From Propionibacteriaceae bacterium (lineage in GTDB: Bacteria; Actinomycetota; Actinomycetes; Propionibacteriales; Propionibacteriaceae), in NCBI GenBank assembly GCA_031265875.1, contig JAISCA010000026.1, positions 1 to 58,740 of the forward strand: a DNA stretch of 58,740 bases, read 5' to 3'. Both the position numbers and the translations under genes were made by a program. Position 1 is the stretch's first letter. Each line of letters opens with the position of its first letter. The notes under the pieces are model-generated. The model saw only the letters and a list, made by a program, of their open reading frames with translations, ran no database searches and was not told where the DNA came from. Positions 42,847 to 52,236 of this stretch are shown piece after piece.

Positions 42847-45012
42847 GTGCCCAACCCAGCAGAATCAGCTTTCGAACGCGAGCGTGCCATCGAGCAGGCT
42901 CACGTCGACACTGTCTACGCCCAACTCGAACGCGCCGCCGACGCCGCTCGCGAGATCGCGGCCGAGTCGGCCGCCCGCTACACCTCCGACCGTGAGTCGT
43001 GGTTGCGGGAGGAGCACGGCACCGCCCTCTTCGAGCGCGACGCCTTCGCCTTCCAGGCCGCCCGTCGCCTGGCCAGCCTGGACGCCGAACACGAGGGCCT
43101 GGTCTTCGGCCGTCTCGACTTCCAGGACCGGGAGACCCGCTACGTCGGGCGCCTCGGGGTGCGCAGCGACGATTACGAGCCACTGGTGATCGATTGGCGG
43201 GCCCGGGCGGCCGAGCCCTTCTATCGCGCCACCGCCAGCCAGCCGATGTCAGTGGTGCGCCGCCGCGTGCTGCAATGCCGTCATGACCTGGTGGTCGGCA
43301 TCGAGGACGATCTGATCGACGCGGACGCCGCCTGGCCCGACCTGACCGTGCTGGGCGAGGGCGCCCTGATGGCCGCCCTCAGCCGGGCCCGGGGGCACAA
43401 GATGCACGACATCGTGACCACCATCCAGGCCGAACAAGACGAGGCCATCCGGGCTCCTTGGCAGGGCTTCACCATCATCGCCGGCGGCCCCGGCACCGGT
43501 AAGACCGTGGTCGGCCTGCACCGGACGGCCTACCTGCTCTACTCCCATCGCAGCCGCTTCGAGAACGGCGGCGTCCTAGTGGTCGGACCCTCCGACGTCT
43601 TCATGGCCTACATCGAGCGCGTCCTGCCTTCGTTGGGTGAGGACTCCGTCACCTTGCGCGCGCTCGGTCAAGTCGCCAGTGACGTGCTCGGTTTCAGCGC
43701 CACCCGTTTGGACTCGGCCGACGCCGCCGTGGTCAAGGGTTCGCCCCGGATGGCCGATCTGCTCCGCCGCTTGGTCGAGGCGCCGGCCCAGCCGCTGCCA
43801 GCCGCGGGCCTGCGTCTGACCGTCAAAGGCGAGGCTTTGAGCGTGGGAGCTGGCCAATTGGCCAGCCTGCGCCACCAGGCCTTGAACCATCGGACCTACC
43901 ATCAAGCCCGCGCCGGGGTCGAGCGCCAATTGGTCGATCAGCTGTGGCGGTCCAGCCCGGGCGATCTGGCCGTGGCCGACGCCGACCAATTCGCCGACCT
44001 GGTGCTGGAGACCGCCGCCTTCAACGATCTGATGGACGCTTGGTGGCCGCCCCTGACCCCAGCCCAGGTCTTGCGCCGACTGGCCGACCGCGCCGCCTGG
44101 GACCAGATCGATCGAGGCCTATTGACCGAACCAGAGGTTGCGGCCCTGGCTCAGTCGTACCAGACCGATGACTTCTCGGTGGCCGACATCGCCCTGCTGG
44201 ACGAGTTGGCCGCCCTGCTCGGCGCCCCACCCAGTCCACCCGAGCCCGACCTCTTCCTGGACGGCCTGGACGGCTTGGGCGAGGTGGTGACCACGGCGGA
44301 CCGCCTCAGCCAAGCCCGCCCCGTGGACGACGACGGCTCGGTCCATTCGACCTACGCCCACATCCTGGTGGACGAGGCCCAAGACGTCACACCGATGCAA
44401 TGGCGGATGCTGCGGCGGCGCGGCCCCCAATCCAGTTGGACCGTCGTGGGCGACCCGGCCCAGTCCAGTTGGCCCGACCCGGACGAGACCGCCCGCACCC
44501 TGACCGAACTGGCCGGCAGCGCGCCCCAAAGACGTTTCCGCCTCTCCACCAATTACCGCTCACCGGCCGAGGTCTTCGCTTTGGCCGCCCGCGTCATCAC
44601 CCAGGCCTACCCGGGGGCCGATCTGCCCCAGGCCGTGCGGCGGACCGGGATCGAACCGCGCCTGCTGGTGGCCCCGGCCGATGGCTTGGTCGAGTCGGTC
44701 CTCGCGACCGTGGCGGCCTTGCTCGACGAGGTGGCCGGCACGGTCGGCTTGATCGCCCCGCAGCGCTGGCGCGACCGCCTGGCCACAGCCGTCCCCGGCC
44801 GCTTCGATCCCAACCGCTTGGCCCTGGCCGACCCGATCATGGTCAAGGGCCTGGAGTACGACGCCGTCGTGGTGGTCGACCCCGACGCCATCGTGGCCGA
44901 ATCCCCCGGCGGCCAGCGCACCCTCTACGTCTGTTTGACCCGTCCCACCCGCGTCCTGGTCACGGTCGACCTCGACCAGGCGGGGGCCTGGCGGCCTGGA
45001 CCGGCCGGCTGA
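42847..45012 (+). CDS. helR: HelR/HelD-type RNA polymerase-recycling ATPase
   Basis: This encodes a 721-aa UvrD-like superfamily-1 ATPase. An N-terminal helical arm (residues 1-80) leads to a domain that ends LVIDWRARAAEPFYRA, a signature of HelD proteins. Walker A is GGPGTGKT (213-220), Walker B LVDEAQDVTPMQW, and later SF1 motifs (STNYRSPAEV, MVKGLEYDAVVVVDP, YVCLTRPTR) are intact. HelD/HelR proteins dislodge stalled RNA polymerase; the actinobacterial HelR class protects against rifampicin. The start is GTG 42847. I saw no rifamycin-associated element upstream. Confidence 0.85.
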   Translation: MPNPAESAFERERAIEQAHVDTVYAQLERAADAAREIAAESAARYTSDRESWLREEHGTALFERDAFAFQAARRLASLDAEHEGLVFGRLDFQDRETRYVGRLGVRSDDYEPLVIDWRARAAEPFYRATASQPMSVVRRRVLQCRHDLVVGIEDDLIDADAAWPDLTVLGEGALMAALSRARGHKMHDIVTTIQAEQDEAIRAPWQGFTIIAGGPGTGKTVVGLHRTAYLLYSHRSRFENGGVLVVGPSDVFMAYIERVLPSLGEDSVTLRALGQVASDVLGFSATRLDSADAAVVKGSPRMADLLRRLVEAPAQPLPAAGLRLTVKGEALSVGAGQLASLRHQALNHRTYHQARAGVERQLVDQLWRSSPGDLAVADADQFADLVLETAAFNDLMDAWWPPLTPAQVLRRLADRAAWDQIDRGLLTEPEVAALAQSYQTDDFSVADIALLDELAALLGAPPSPPEPDLFLDGLDGLGEVVTTADRLSQARPVDDDGSVHSTYAHILVDEAQDVTPMQWRMLRRRGPQSSWTVVGDPAQSSWPDPDETARTLTELAGSAPQRRFRLSTNYRSPAEVFALAARVITQAYPGADLPQAVRRTGIEPRLLVAPADGLVESVLATVAALLDEVAGTVGLIAPQRWRDRLATAVPGRFDPNRLALADPIMVKGLEYDAVVVVDPDAIVAESPGGQRTLYVCLTRPTRVLVTVDLDQAGAWRPGPAG

Positions 45013-45046
45013 ACCGGCTGGGAACGGCCCGTCCCAGCCTCTGGGC

Positions 45047-45949
45047 TCAAGCGGCCGAGCGGCGCAACCCGGCCCAGATGGCGCGAGTCGCCACTGAGCG
45101 ATTCTGAGTGAAGAAGTGCAGGCCGGGGGCGCCGCCGTCGAGCAAGTCTTGGGCCAGCTGGCTGGCGATCTCGGTCCCGACCTCGCGCACGCTAGCCGGG
45201 TCGTCCTGGACCGCCAGCAACGGCCGCGCCACCTGGTCTGGGATGGCGGCTCCGGACAAGCTGGCGAAACGAGTCAGCTGGCCGATCTGAGTGATCGGCA
45301 TCAGTCCCGGAATGATCGGGATGTCGCAGCCCAGCCCGCGCACCCGTTCGACCAGCGCGAAGTAGGACTCGGCCCGGAAGAACAACTGGGTGATAGCGAA
45401 GCTGGCTCCCGCCCGCCACTTGTCGACCAACAGACGAGCGTCCAAGTCCGGGTCCCGCTGGCTCGGGTGAGGATCGGGGAAGGCCGCCACGCCGACGCAG
45501 AAGTCACCCCGGCTCAGGATCAGCCGGACCAACTCAGTGGCGTTGGACAGACCCTGGGGGTGGGGTCGCCAAGGCGTCGCGGGTCCACCCGGCAGGTCGC
45601 CCCGGATGGCCAGGATATGGCTCAAGCCAGCGGCGGCGTAGTGCGCGATGGTGGCCTCGATCTCGCTCACGGGCTGGCTGGCGCAGGTCAGATGGCCCAT
45701 CGTGCGCAAGGTGGTCTGCCTGGCCAAACGTTCAGTCAAGTCAATCGTCCGTTGCCGGGTGGAGCCGTTGGCGCCGTAAGTCACGGAGACGAAATCGGGC
45801 TCCAAGGGCTGCAGCAATTTAAGCGCGCGCCACAGCTGCTCGGCGGCCTGGTCGTCGGCCGGAGGGAAGAACTCGAAGCTGAACAGCGGCCGGCGCCCCA
45901 GCGCCAACAGTTCGGCCAGATCAGGGACGGAGGTCGGCGACGTCGGCAT
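45047..45949 (-). CDS. metF: Methylenetetrahydrofolate reductase
   Basis: This encodes a 300-aa flavoprotein that reduces 5,10-methylene-THF to 5-methyl-THF for methionine synthesis. Family motifs: FSFEFFPPADDQA, FVSVTYGANGSTRQRT, HLTCAS, LAIRGDLPGG and GAIPGLMPIT-like PIIPGLMPITQ. ATG 45949 overlaps the stop of the prenyl synthase gene (TGATG), so the two are translated together. In Mycobacterium a metF-like gene likewise adjoins idsA2. Confidence 0.95.
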   Translation of the reverse strand: MPTSPTSVPDLAELLALGRRPLFSFEFFPPADDQAAEQLWRALKLLQPLEPDFVSVTYGANGSTRQRTIDLTERLARQTTLRTMGHLTCASQPVSEIEATIAHYAAAGLSHILAIRGDLPGGPATPWRPHPQGLSNATELVRLILSRGDFCVGVAAFPDPHPSQRDPDLDARLLVDKWRAGASFAITQLFFRAESYFALVERVRGLGCDIPIIPGLMPITQIGQLTRFASLSGAAIPDQVARPLLAVQDDPASVREVGTEIASQLAQDLLDGGAPGLHFFTQNRSVATRAIWAGLRRSAA

Positions 45950-47040
45950 CAGGCCTCCCGTTCGACCACGGCGTGGGTCAGCGCCGTCAGAGCGGTCAGA
46001 CCGGCCGGGCTGACGTCGAGTTGGCTGACGTAGCGCAGGGCACGGGCCGCCTCGGCCTCGACCGCCCGCTCGGTCCGGCTGACGGCGCCGCAGTCCCGCA
46101 ACAGCCGCCGGGCCCGTTTCAGGTCCTCGGGGGCCAGGTCGGGCTGGCCCAGGATGTCCTCCAACCAGGCCGCCTGACTCGGTTCGGCCAGTCCCATGGC
46201 GTACGCCACCAGGACCGTCCGCTTGCCCTCGCGCAGATCGTCGCCCGCCGGTTTGCCTGTCACCGCCGGATCGCCGAAGACCCCCAGCAGGTCGTCCCGC
46301 ATCTGGTAGGCGTGGCCCAGGTGGGAGCCGAAGCGGCCCAAGGCGGCCAATGTGCTCCGATGGGCCAGTCCCAGGGCGGCCCCGATCTGGACCGGCCGGG
46401 CGACGGTGTACTTGGAGGTCTTGAACTCCATCACCAAGGTGGCGTCGCTGATCTGCTGGTCGGCCGGAGCCGGACCCTGGACCTGGTGCACCAGGTCCAG
46501 GTACTGCCCGGCCGCCACCTCGCAGCGGGCCGCGTCGAGGTAGGGCCGGGCCCGCTTGAGACGGTTCGAGCCGACCTCGGAACGTTCCGCCATGGCCATC
46601 GAGCCAGCCAGCAAGAGGTCGCCCACGATGATGGCGGCGCCGGACCCGAAGGCGTCCGGGGAGCCGCGCCAAGCACGCTTGCGGTGGGCTTGGGCGAAGA
46701 AACGGTGGGCCGAGGGACGACCGCGCCGGGTGTCCGAACCGTCGATGACGTCGTCGTGGACCAAGGCCGAGGCGTGCAAGAGATCGAGGCTGGCGGCCAC
46801 GGTCAGAACTGGGTCGGCTGGATCGGGTGGGCCGGCCGCCGCCACATAGCCCCAGTAGCAGAAGCCGGGCCGCATCCGCTTGCCCCCGCTGACCAGACGG
46901 TGGGCCTGCCGCCAGACCAGGTCGAGCCGGTCGCCGGTCTCGGCCAGCAGATCGCGTTGGGCCGCCATGAAGGTCTCGATCTGAGCCTTGACGGCGGCTT
47001 GGAAAGCCCGTCCCAGCGGATCGGCCGGGTCGAAGCTCAC
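45949..47040 (-). CDS. idsA: Polyprenyl diphosphate synthase (IdsA/GGPP synthase type)
   Basis: This encodes a 363-aa trans-isoprenyl diphosphate synthase that condenses isopentenyl diphosphate with allylic diphosphates. The first Asp-rich motif DDVIDGSD (Asp96, 97, 100) and the second DDLLGVFGD (~249-257) bind Mg2+-diphosphate; GGKRMRP (52-58) binds IPP. Chain length cannot be deduced; C15-C20 is likely. It supplies prenyl chains for membrane carriers or quinones. The start overlaps the stop of the thiE-like gene by 4 bp. Confidence 0.93.
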   Translation of the reverse strand: MSFDPADPLGRAFQAAVKAQIETFMAAQRDLLAETGDRLDLVWRQAHRLVSGGKRMRPGFCYWGYVAAAGPPDPADPVLTVAASLDLLHASALVHDDVIDGSDTRRGRPSAHRFFAQAHRKRAWRGSPDAFGSGAAIIVGDLLLAGSMAMAERSEVGSNRLKRARPYLDAARCEVAAGQYLDLVHQVQGPAPADQQISDATLVMEFKTSKYTVARPVQIGAALGLAHRSTLAALGRFGSHLGHAYQMRDDLLGVFGDPAVTGKPAGDDLREGKRTVLVAYAMGLAEPSQAAWLEDILGQPDLAPEDLKRARRLLRDCGAVSRTERAVEAEAARALRYVSQLDVSPAGLTALTALTHAVVEREA

Positions 47041-47744
47041 CGCCCGCTCCCCTCGGCCAACCGAACCTCCCGGCGATAGGCCATCAAGGCTGGGTCATGC
47101 TGCCAGGACTGTCGCAGCCATTCGGCCCAGGCCGACGCTTGAGCCACCGGATCGTCCGCTCTCAGGATGTCCCGGCGCAAGATGACACGACGGGCTCCGG
47201 CGGCCCAGATCGCCTCCCGGTCGTCCCAGGTCACGCCGCCGGTGGCGAACCAGGTCGGACTGGCCGGGTCGGCCACGGGGGCCCGCTGGGCGGCCCGCCG
47301 CAGCAGGTCGAGACCAGGCCCGAGGTCGGTCTGACCGGGTCGGCGGACTGGACCGACCGCCACGTAGGCCGCTTGGGACTGGCCCAAGACGTCTTCGACC
47401 TCGGCCGGCGACTCGGCGCTCAGGCCCAACCAGGGCGAATCGGTCGACCGCTGGGGCAGCTCAGCCCGGCGGGACAGATGGACCACGTCGCCTGGGCCAG
47501 CGCTCAGGTCGGCTTGGCGCGTGCCGATGATCCGGCCCCGCCCCAGACCGGCCCGCGCCGCCTGGTCCACGGCCTGGCGCAGAACCGACTGGTCTGAACC
47601 GGCCTGATCGATCAAGAGCAGGTCGACCCCAGCCCGGAAAATGGCCCGGCAGAAGTCTGCCCAAGCGGTCTGACCAGTGAGATCGGTCACCAACCCCAAC
47701 CGGGCCAGACGGAGGCGGGTCTTGAGCCCGGTCAGCACAGTCAC
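47037..47744 (-). CDS. Thiamine phosphate synthase-like protein
   Basis: This encodes a 235-aa TIM-barrel protein of the ThiE/TenI superfamily. The pattern LGLVTDLTG, VDLLLIDQAGSD, GTRQADL, VHLSRR and AYVAVGPVRRPGQTDLGPG resembles ThiE, which joins HMP-PP and HET-P to thiamine phosphate. The phosphate-binding end FATGGVTWDD is recognisable, but the family is divergent, so activity should be treated as probable. It overlaps the prenyl synthase gene by 4 bp and is divergent from the kinase. Confidence 0.75.
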   Translation of the reverse strand: MTVLTGLKTRLRLARLGLVTDLTGQTAWADFCRAIFRAGVDLLLIDQAGSDQSVLRQAVDQAARAGLGRGRIIGTRQADLSAGPGDVVHLSRRAELPQRSTDSPWLGLSAESPAEVEDVLGQSQAAYVAVGPVRRPGQTDLGPGLDLLRRAAQRAPVADPASPTWFATGGVTWDDREAIWAAGARRVILRRDILRADDPVAQASAWAEWLRQSWQHDPALMAYRREVRLAEGSGR

Positions 47745-47887
47745 CCGCTCAGCCTACTCCGGCGGGCTGGGCCGAGCCGGTCGCTGGCCGACTGGCCGTC
47801 GGTGTGCCGACGGGGTCAATCGAGTGGCTTGACATACACTCTGAAATGCCTGCGGCCTGTCTTCCCCGGCGTAGTTGGGAGTTATCA

Positions 47888-49984
47888 GTGGACACGATGA
47901 CCACGACGTCCGACCGCATGGTCGGAGTCGTGCTAGGCGAGCGTTACGAGCTCGTCAGTCGGGTCGCGCGCGGCGGCACGGCCGTGGTCTACCGGGCCGT
48001 CGACCGGCGCTTGGGCCGTACCGTGGCGGTCAAGATCATCCACGACAACCTGGTCGACGACGCCGACTACGTCCGTCGCTTCGACCGCGAGGCCAGGGCC
48101 GCCGCCATCCTGTCCCACCCCAACATCGTGGCCGTCTTCGACCAGGGCCACGCCGGCGACCGCTCGTACATCGTCATGGAGTACGTCCGCGGCCAGTCCC
48201 TGCGCACCACCATCGCCCAGTTGGCCCCACTGCCCCCCTTGGTGGCGCTGAACTATGTCGCCGCCATCGCCCACGCCCTGGCGGCGGCCCATGAGGCCGG
48301 TCTGATCCATCGCGACATCAAGCCGGAGAACGTGCTGATCACCAACACCGGCCAGGTCAAGGTGACCGACTTCGGCCTGGCCAAGGCCACCTCGGCCCAG
48401 AGCTCGGCCAGCCAGTCGGTCCTGATGGGGACTCTCAGCTACTTGGCCCCGGAACTGATGACGGAGGGGACGGCCACCTTCGCCTCGGACGTCTATTCCA
48501 CCGGCATCGTGCTGTACGAACTGCTGACCGGCCAGAAGCCCCACACCGGCGAGGAGCCGGCCGCCGTGCTCTACAAGCACGTCAACGTCGATGTGCCACC
48601 CCCTTCCCAGGCCCTGCCGGCCGAGCTGCGGGCGCGGGTGCCGGACTACCTCGACGCCTTGGTCCAGGCCTGCACCTCACGCCCGCCCCAGGGCCGTCCG
48701 GCCGACGGCCGGGCGCTGGAGCGGGCCGTGGCCCAGGTCCGGCAGCGGCTGTCCCAAGGCGTCCGCCAAGACCCCGCCCTGGCCGCCCTTCTGAGGGGAA
48801 GCCAGTCCGCCGTAGCTGGCGCTCTGATCGGCAGCCAGTCCGCCGCTCTAGCCGGCGCTGGGCCGGGCGACCGGTCCGCCGACCGAGCCGGTGCCGAACC
48901 GACCGATGAGCGGCTGGATGGCTCGGGCGACGACCCGACCGAGCTGATCTACCAGCGCCGGCCGGACACCGACTCGACCGACACGGTCGAACAGACGCCG
49001 ATCCTGCCGGCCAGCGATCTGATCCGCTCCCCCAGCCTCCAGAATCCGCCCCCAGCGGCGCCGGCCCGTCCCCTCAGCCGGGTCCGGCGGCCGTCCCGGC
49101 AGGTCCGCCGCCGGCGCGGCCTGATCGCTCTGCTGGTGTTGCTGGTGCTCGGTCTGATCGGCGGCGGCGCGGCCTTCTGGTGGGTCAAGTGGGGCCGTTG
49201 GACCACCACGCCGGTGCTGGCCGGGCTGACCGAGGTCGACGCCCGGGCGGCCCTGGACCTGGCCGAACTGAAGTTCGACCTCAAGCAGGAGTACGACGAG
49301 GTCGTCCCGCTCGGCTCGGTCACCCGCAGCGACCCGGCCGACCATCAGCCCGTCCTGCGCTCCGGCACGGTCACCTTGTACGTCTCCCTGGGCCCGGAGC
49401 GCTACCAACTGCCGCCGCTGTCCGGTCTGACCCGCGACCAGGCCGTGGAACTGATCATGAGCAGCCACATGACCCCGGGCCAAGAGACCGAAGTGTGGGA
49501 CGAGACGGTGCCGCTGGGCTCAGTCGTGCGGGCCTCCCAGGAGTCCGGCGTCGATCTGCGCCCCGGCACGGTGGTCGACCTGGAGATCTCGAAGGGCCGC
49601 CAGCCGCTCGAGATCCCCAGCCAGGTCGGCCAGCCCCGCGACCAAGCCGAGGCCGCCCTGACCGCCGCCGGCTTCCAGATCAGCGTCAGCGAGGAACACT
49701 CACGGGACGTGCCGACTGGTTCCGTCATCCGACAGGAACCCAACCAGGGGACGGGCTATCGCGGCGACATCATCACCTTGGTGGTGTCGCTGGGGCCGGT
49801 CATGGTGGAGGTGCCGGACGTACGCTTCCAGTCCCGCAGCGAAGCCAAGGCCACTCTTAGGGCGGCCGGCTTCGAGGTCAAAGAGTCCAGCTCATTGGTT
49901 GTCCTTGGTCTGGCCCAGCACACCGACCCTGATCGCGGCACGCTAGCCCCCGAAGGTTCCACCATCATCCTGTACATCGTCTGA
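47888..49984 (+). CDS. pknL: Membrane Ser/Thr protein kinase with four PASTA domains (PknL-like)
   Basis: This encodes a 698-aa eukaryotic-type kinase. The kinase domain has VAVKII (Lys49), HRDIKPEN (141-148) and DFG (161-163); a ~150-residue Ala/Asp/Pro linker, one transmembrane helix (~412-433) and four extracellular PASTA repeats (~442-698, e.g. [12 protein letters not shown]) follow. PASTA domains sense muropeptides or lipid II. I chose GTG 47888 (GGGAG six bases upstream) over ATG 47897. Position near idsA, metF and aroG matches mycobacterial pknL; a TTGACA lies at 47829-47834. Confidence 0.9.
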   Translation: MDTMTTTSDRMVGVVLGERYELVSRVARGGTAVVYRAVDRRLGRTVAVKIIHDNLVDDADYVRRFDREARAAAILSHPNIVAVFDQGHAGDRSYIVMEYVRGQSLRTTIAQLAPLPPLVALNYVAAIAHALAAAHEAGLIHRDIKPENVLITNTGQVKVTDFGLAKATSAQSSASQSVLMGTLSYLAPELMTEGTATFASDVYSTGIVLYELLTGQKPHTGEEPAAVLYKHVNVDVPPPSQALPAELRARVPDYLDALVQACTSRPPQGRPADGRALERAVAQVRQRLSQGVRQDPALAALLRGSQSAVAGALIGSQSAALAGAGPGDRSADRAGAEPTDERLDGSGDDPTELIYQRRPDTDSTDTVEQTPILPASDLIRSPSLQNPPPAAPARPLSRVRRPSRQVRRRRGLIALLVLLVLGLIGGGAAFWWVKWGRWTTTPVLAGLTEVDARAALDLAELKFDLKQEYDEVVPLGSVTRSDPADHQPVLRSGTVTLYVSLGPERYQLPPLSGLTRDQAVELIMSSHMTPGQETEVWDETVPLGSVVRASQESGVDLRPGTVVDLEISKGRQPLEIPSQVGQPRDQAEAALTAAGFQISVSEEHSRDVPTGSVIRQEPNQGTGYRGDIITLVVSLGPVMVEVPDVRFQSRSEAKATLRAAGFEVKESSSLVVLGLAQHTDPDRGTLAPEGSTIILYIV

Positions 49985-50151
49985 CTCCCAATCATCCGAC
50001 TGCCCACCCCGCTCCCCATCGCCGATCGAGCAGTTGAGTCCGTCGAAATGCCAAAATCAGGGACGTAAGCCACCGCTCGCGCGCATGCTTTCGGCCCAGC
50101 GAACGGTCGCTACGACACTTGAGCGGCGTGAGGCTGAGATTTGGAGCGGGC

Positions 50152-50793
50152 TCAGCCCACCGTCCAGGGCTGGCCGTCCCGCAGGTCGACCAAGCCGGTC
50201 CCCGTCATCTGACCCAGGCGGTCGAAACTGAGCGACCAGCCGCGCTGGTTGAGCAGGCCGTCGTGGATCAGGAAACCTCGCTCAGCCCCCAACTGGCGGG
50301 CGAAGTCGATGATCTCTTTCATGGCGCACCAGGGGCCGTGGGCCGGCAGGGCGACCAGATCGACGCCGGGCGGCACGGTGTCGAGGGCGTCGCCGGGGTG
50401 GAAGAAGCGGGGCTGGCCGGGACCCTCGATGACGACGCCGACGTTGCCGATACGGGGGATGTCGCGGTGGATGACGGCGTGCTGGCCGCCCACCGCTTGG
50501 AGGTGAAGCGAGCCCAGATCGACCCTGTCGCCGACCGCCAGGCGGCGGGCTTGGGGCAAGTCCATCACCTCGGGCAAGCTGGGCTCGACCAAGACCAGGG
50601 CCTGAGGATTGGCCGCCAACAGGCCGGGCAGGTGGACTGGATCGGCGTGGTCGGGGTGCTGGTGGGTGACGACGACGGCGTCCAGGTCGCGTAAGTCGTG
50701 CCAGGCCGAGGAGAAATTGCCCGGGTCGATCAGCAGACGGCGGTCGGCCGCTTCGACCAGGACGGCCGAGTGACCCAGGTGCGTGATGATCAT
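50152..50793 (-). CDS. MBL-fold metallo-hydrolase (UlaG-like)
   Basis: This encodes a 213-aa cytoplasmic metallo-beta-lactamase-fold protein. The metal-binding motif THQHPDHAD (His44, His46, Asp48, His49) and the later HPGDALD and PAHGPW match the UlaG-like group. Substrates in this group are varied (lactones, nucleotides, phosphodiesters), so none is given. It is not obviously part of an operon; a miniature element lies 90 bp upstream. Confidence 0.85.
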   Translation of the reverse strand: MIITHLGHSAVLVEAADRRLLIDPGNFSSAWHDLRDLDAVVVTHQHPDHADPVHLPGLLAANPQALVLVEPSLPEVMDLPQARRLAVGDRVDLGSLHLQAVGGQHAVIHRDIPRIGNVGVVIEGPGQPRFFHPGDALDTVPPGVDLVALPAHGPWCAMKEIIDFARQLGAERGFLIHDGLLNQRGWSLSFDRLGQMTGTGLVDLRDGQPWTVG

Positions 50794-50882
50794 GCCGACT
50801 CCCGTCTCAGCCGGGGCCGGGACGGGTCGGGGCGACGCGCCGATCGGGCGAGGTGACGACCATACGGGCTCCCGCTCCGACG

Positions 50883-50963
50883 CCTAGTGTCCCTCGCACG
50901 GGAAGTTCGTGGTGATAGAAGGGGGCGTCAGACGGGGCGGCTGGCCAGGCTAGGGACACTAGG
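50883..50963. mobile_element. CTAG-ended miniature inverted-repeat element, copy 2 (81 bp, deleted)
   Basis: Starts CCTAGTGTCCCT and ends AGGGACACTAGG, a 12-bp perfect inverted repeat. The inside matches the left part of the copy at 58512 (AGAAGGGGGCGTCAGACGGGG, then GGCTGGCCAGGC) but the right half is missing. Its right end provides the TAG stop of the threonine aldolase gene. Confidence 0.75.
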
Positions 50964-52005
50964 TCCCCTGAGTCAGCGGCGGCTGGGCCAGCAGTCGGCC
51001 CAGGATGGCCCCGGCCCGCTGGCACTGCTCGGCGTCGACTCCCAGGTGGGTGACGGCCCGGATCGAGTCGGGGCCGAGGACGGACAGCTTGACTCCCTCG
51101 GCGGCGGCCTGGCCGGCGATGACGGCGGCTCGGTGCGACCCGGTGCGGAAGACCACGATGTTGGTCGGGACCTCAGCCGGGGCGGCCCAGGGGGCTCGCT
51201 CGGCCACCGCGCGAGCCAGCCGCTGGGCGTTGGCGTGGTCGTCGGCCAGCCGCTCCAAATTGTGCTCCAGCGCCCACAAGCCGCCGGCCGCCATCATCCC
51301 GGCCTGGCGCCAGCCGGCCCCCAGGCGCTTACGTTGGACGCGGGCCCGTTCGATGTTGTCCCGGCTACTGGCCAGCAAGCTGCCGATGGGGGCGCCCAGG
51401 CCCTTGGACAGGCAGAGGGTGACGGTGCTGGCCAAAGAGGCCCAAGCCGCCAGGGGCTGTCCGGCCGCCACGGCGGCGTTGCCCAGACGCGCCCCGTCCA
51501 AGTGCAGCCCCAGACCGTGCTCGGCGCACCAAGCCGCGATCCGGCGCACCGTCTCGACCGGCTGGACCGTGCCGCCGCCGAAATTGTGCGTGTTCTCCAG
51601 CTCGACGGCGGCCGTCGCCATCAGATGGGGGGAAGGGGCGGCCGCCAACTCGGCCACCCGCTCGACCTCGACCACCCCGTCCGGGCTGCTCCAGGTCCGA
51701 GTGGTGATGCCGTGCAAGAGGGCGTGGGCCCCCAACTCGGCCCGCACGATGTGGGCCTGGGCGTCGCACAGCACCTCCCGGCCCGGCCCGGCCAGCAGCC
51801 AGAGCCCGAGCAAATTGCTCAAGGAACCGCTGGCGCAAAACAGGGCCGCCTCCTGGCCCAACAATTCGGCCGCCCGTTCCTCCAGCCGGACCACCGTCGG
51901 GTCCTCGCCGTAGACGTCGTCACCGACCTCGGCCCGGGCCATGGCCTGGCGCATCTGGTCGGTCGGCTGGGTCAAAGTGTCGCTACGCAAATCCACGCCG
52001 CCCAT
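50959..52005 (-). CDS. ltaE: Low-specificity threonine aldolase (PLP enzyme)
   Basis: This encodes a 348-aa fold-type I PLP enzyme that splits threonine or allo-threonine to glycine and acetaldehyde. Signatures: VDLRSDTLTQPTDQMRQAM at the N-terminus, ELENTHNFGGG, HLDGAR (Asp170) and the PLP lysine SKGLGAP (Lys201). ATG 52005 abuts the left end of one miniature inverted-repeat element (CTAGG|ATG on the coding strand), without a ribosome-binding site, and its stop TAG lies in the terminal CTAG of another; the gene is thus precisely bracketed by two copies. An upstream TTG frame (52110) runs through the element and is not accepted. Confidence 0.88.
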   Translation of the reverse strand: MGGVDLRSDTLTQPTDQMRQAMARAEVGDDVYGEDPTVVRLEERAAELLGQEAALFCASGSLSNLLGLWLLAGPGREVLCDAQAHIVRAELGAHALLHGITTRTWSSPDGVVEVERVAELAAAPSPHLMATAAVELENTHNFGGGTVQPVETVRRIAAWCAEHGLGLHLDGARLGNAAVAAGQPLAAWASLASTVTLCLSKGLGAPIGSLLASSRDNIERARVQRKRLGAGWRQAGMMAAGGLWALEHNLERLADDHANAQRLARAVAERAPWAAPAEVPTNIVVFRTGSHRAAVIAGQAAAEGVKLSVLGPDSIRAVTHLGVDAEQCQRAGAILGRLLAQPPLTQGT

Positions 52006-52170
52006 CCTAGTGTCGGGTGAGGGAGATAGTTGATAGACGACGGGCCAGATGGGGTGTCTGGCCAGGCGGCGGAACGGCCCGATAGTGGATGCGTGAGGAA
52101 GCTCCGCCAACGCCCCAGGGAGCAGGATGGCGTCGGCCGCCGCCGCGGACCTCCGCCGGGGACGCTAGGC
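52006..52170. mobile_element. CTAG-ended miniature inverted-repeat element, copy 3 (diverged)
   Basis: Starts CCTAGTGTCGGG and ends CGGGGACGCTAGG. Interior parts align with the copy at 58512: GGGGTGTCTGGCCAGGCGGC, GGCCCGATA-TGGA, and CAGGATGGCGTC. It fills the 5' flank of the threonine aldolase gene. Confidence 0.7.
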
Positions 52171-52236
52171 CGTCGCTCTTAGAGCCGTGGGGCCGCGCAT
52201 GACCGACCCTATTCAAACCCGGCCAGGCCGTCCGGC

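Noticed and set aside
50026-50046. Third copy of the GATTGA-type motif after the PASTA kinase (GTTGAGTCCGTCGAAA)
   Set aside because: It matches TTGAGTCTGTCGAA at 13 of 14 positions, but there are no flanking hairpins and no conserved upstream segment, so it may be chance or a small remnant.
52006-52110. TTG-initiated 35-residue extension of threonine aldolase
   Set aside because: It is encoded entirely in the miniature element; family proteins start at the VDLRSDT strand.
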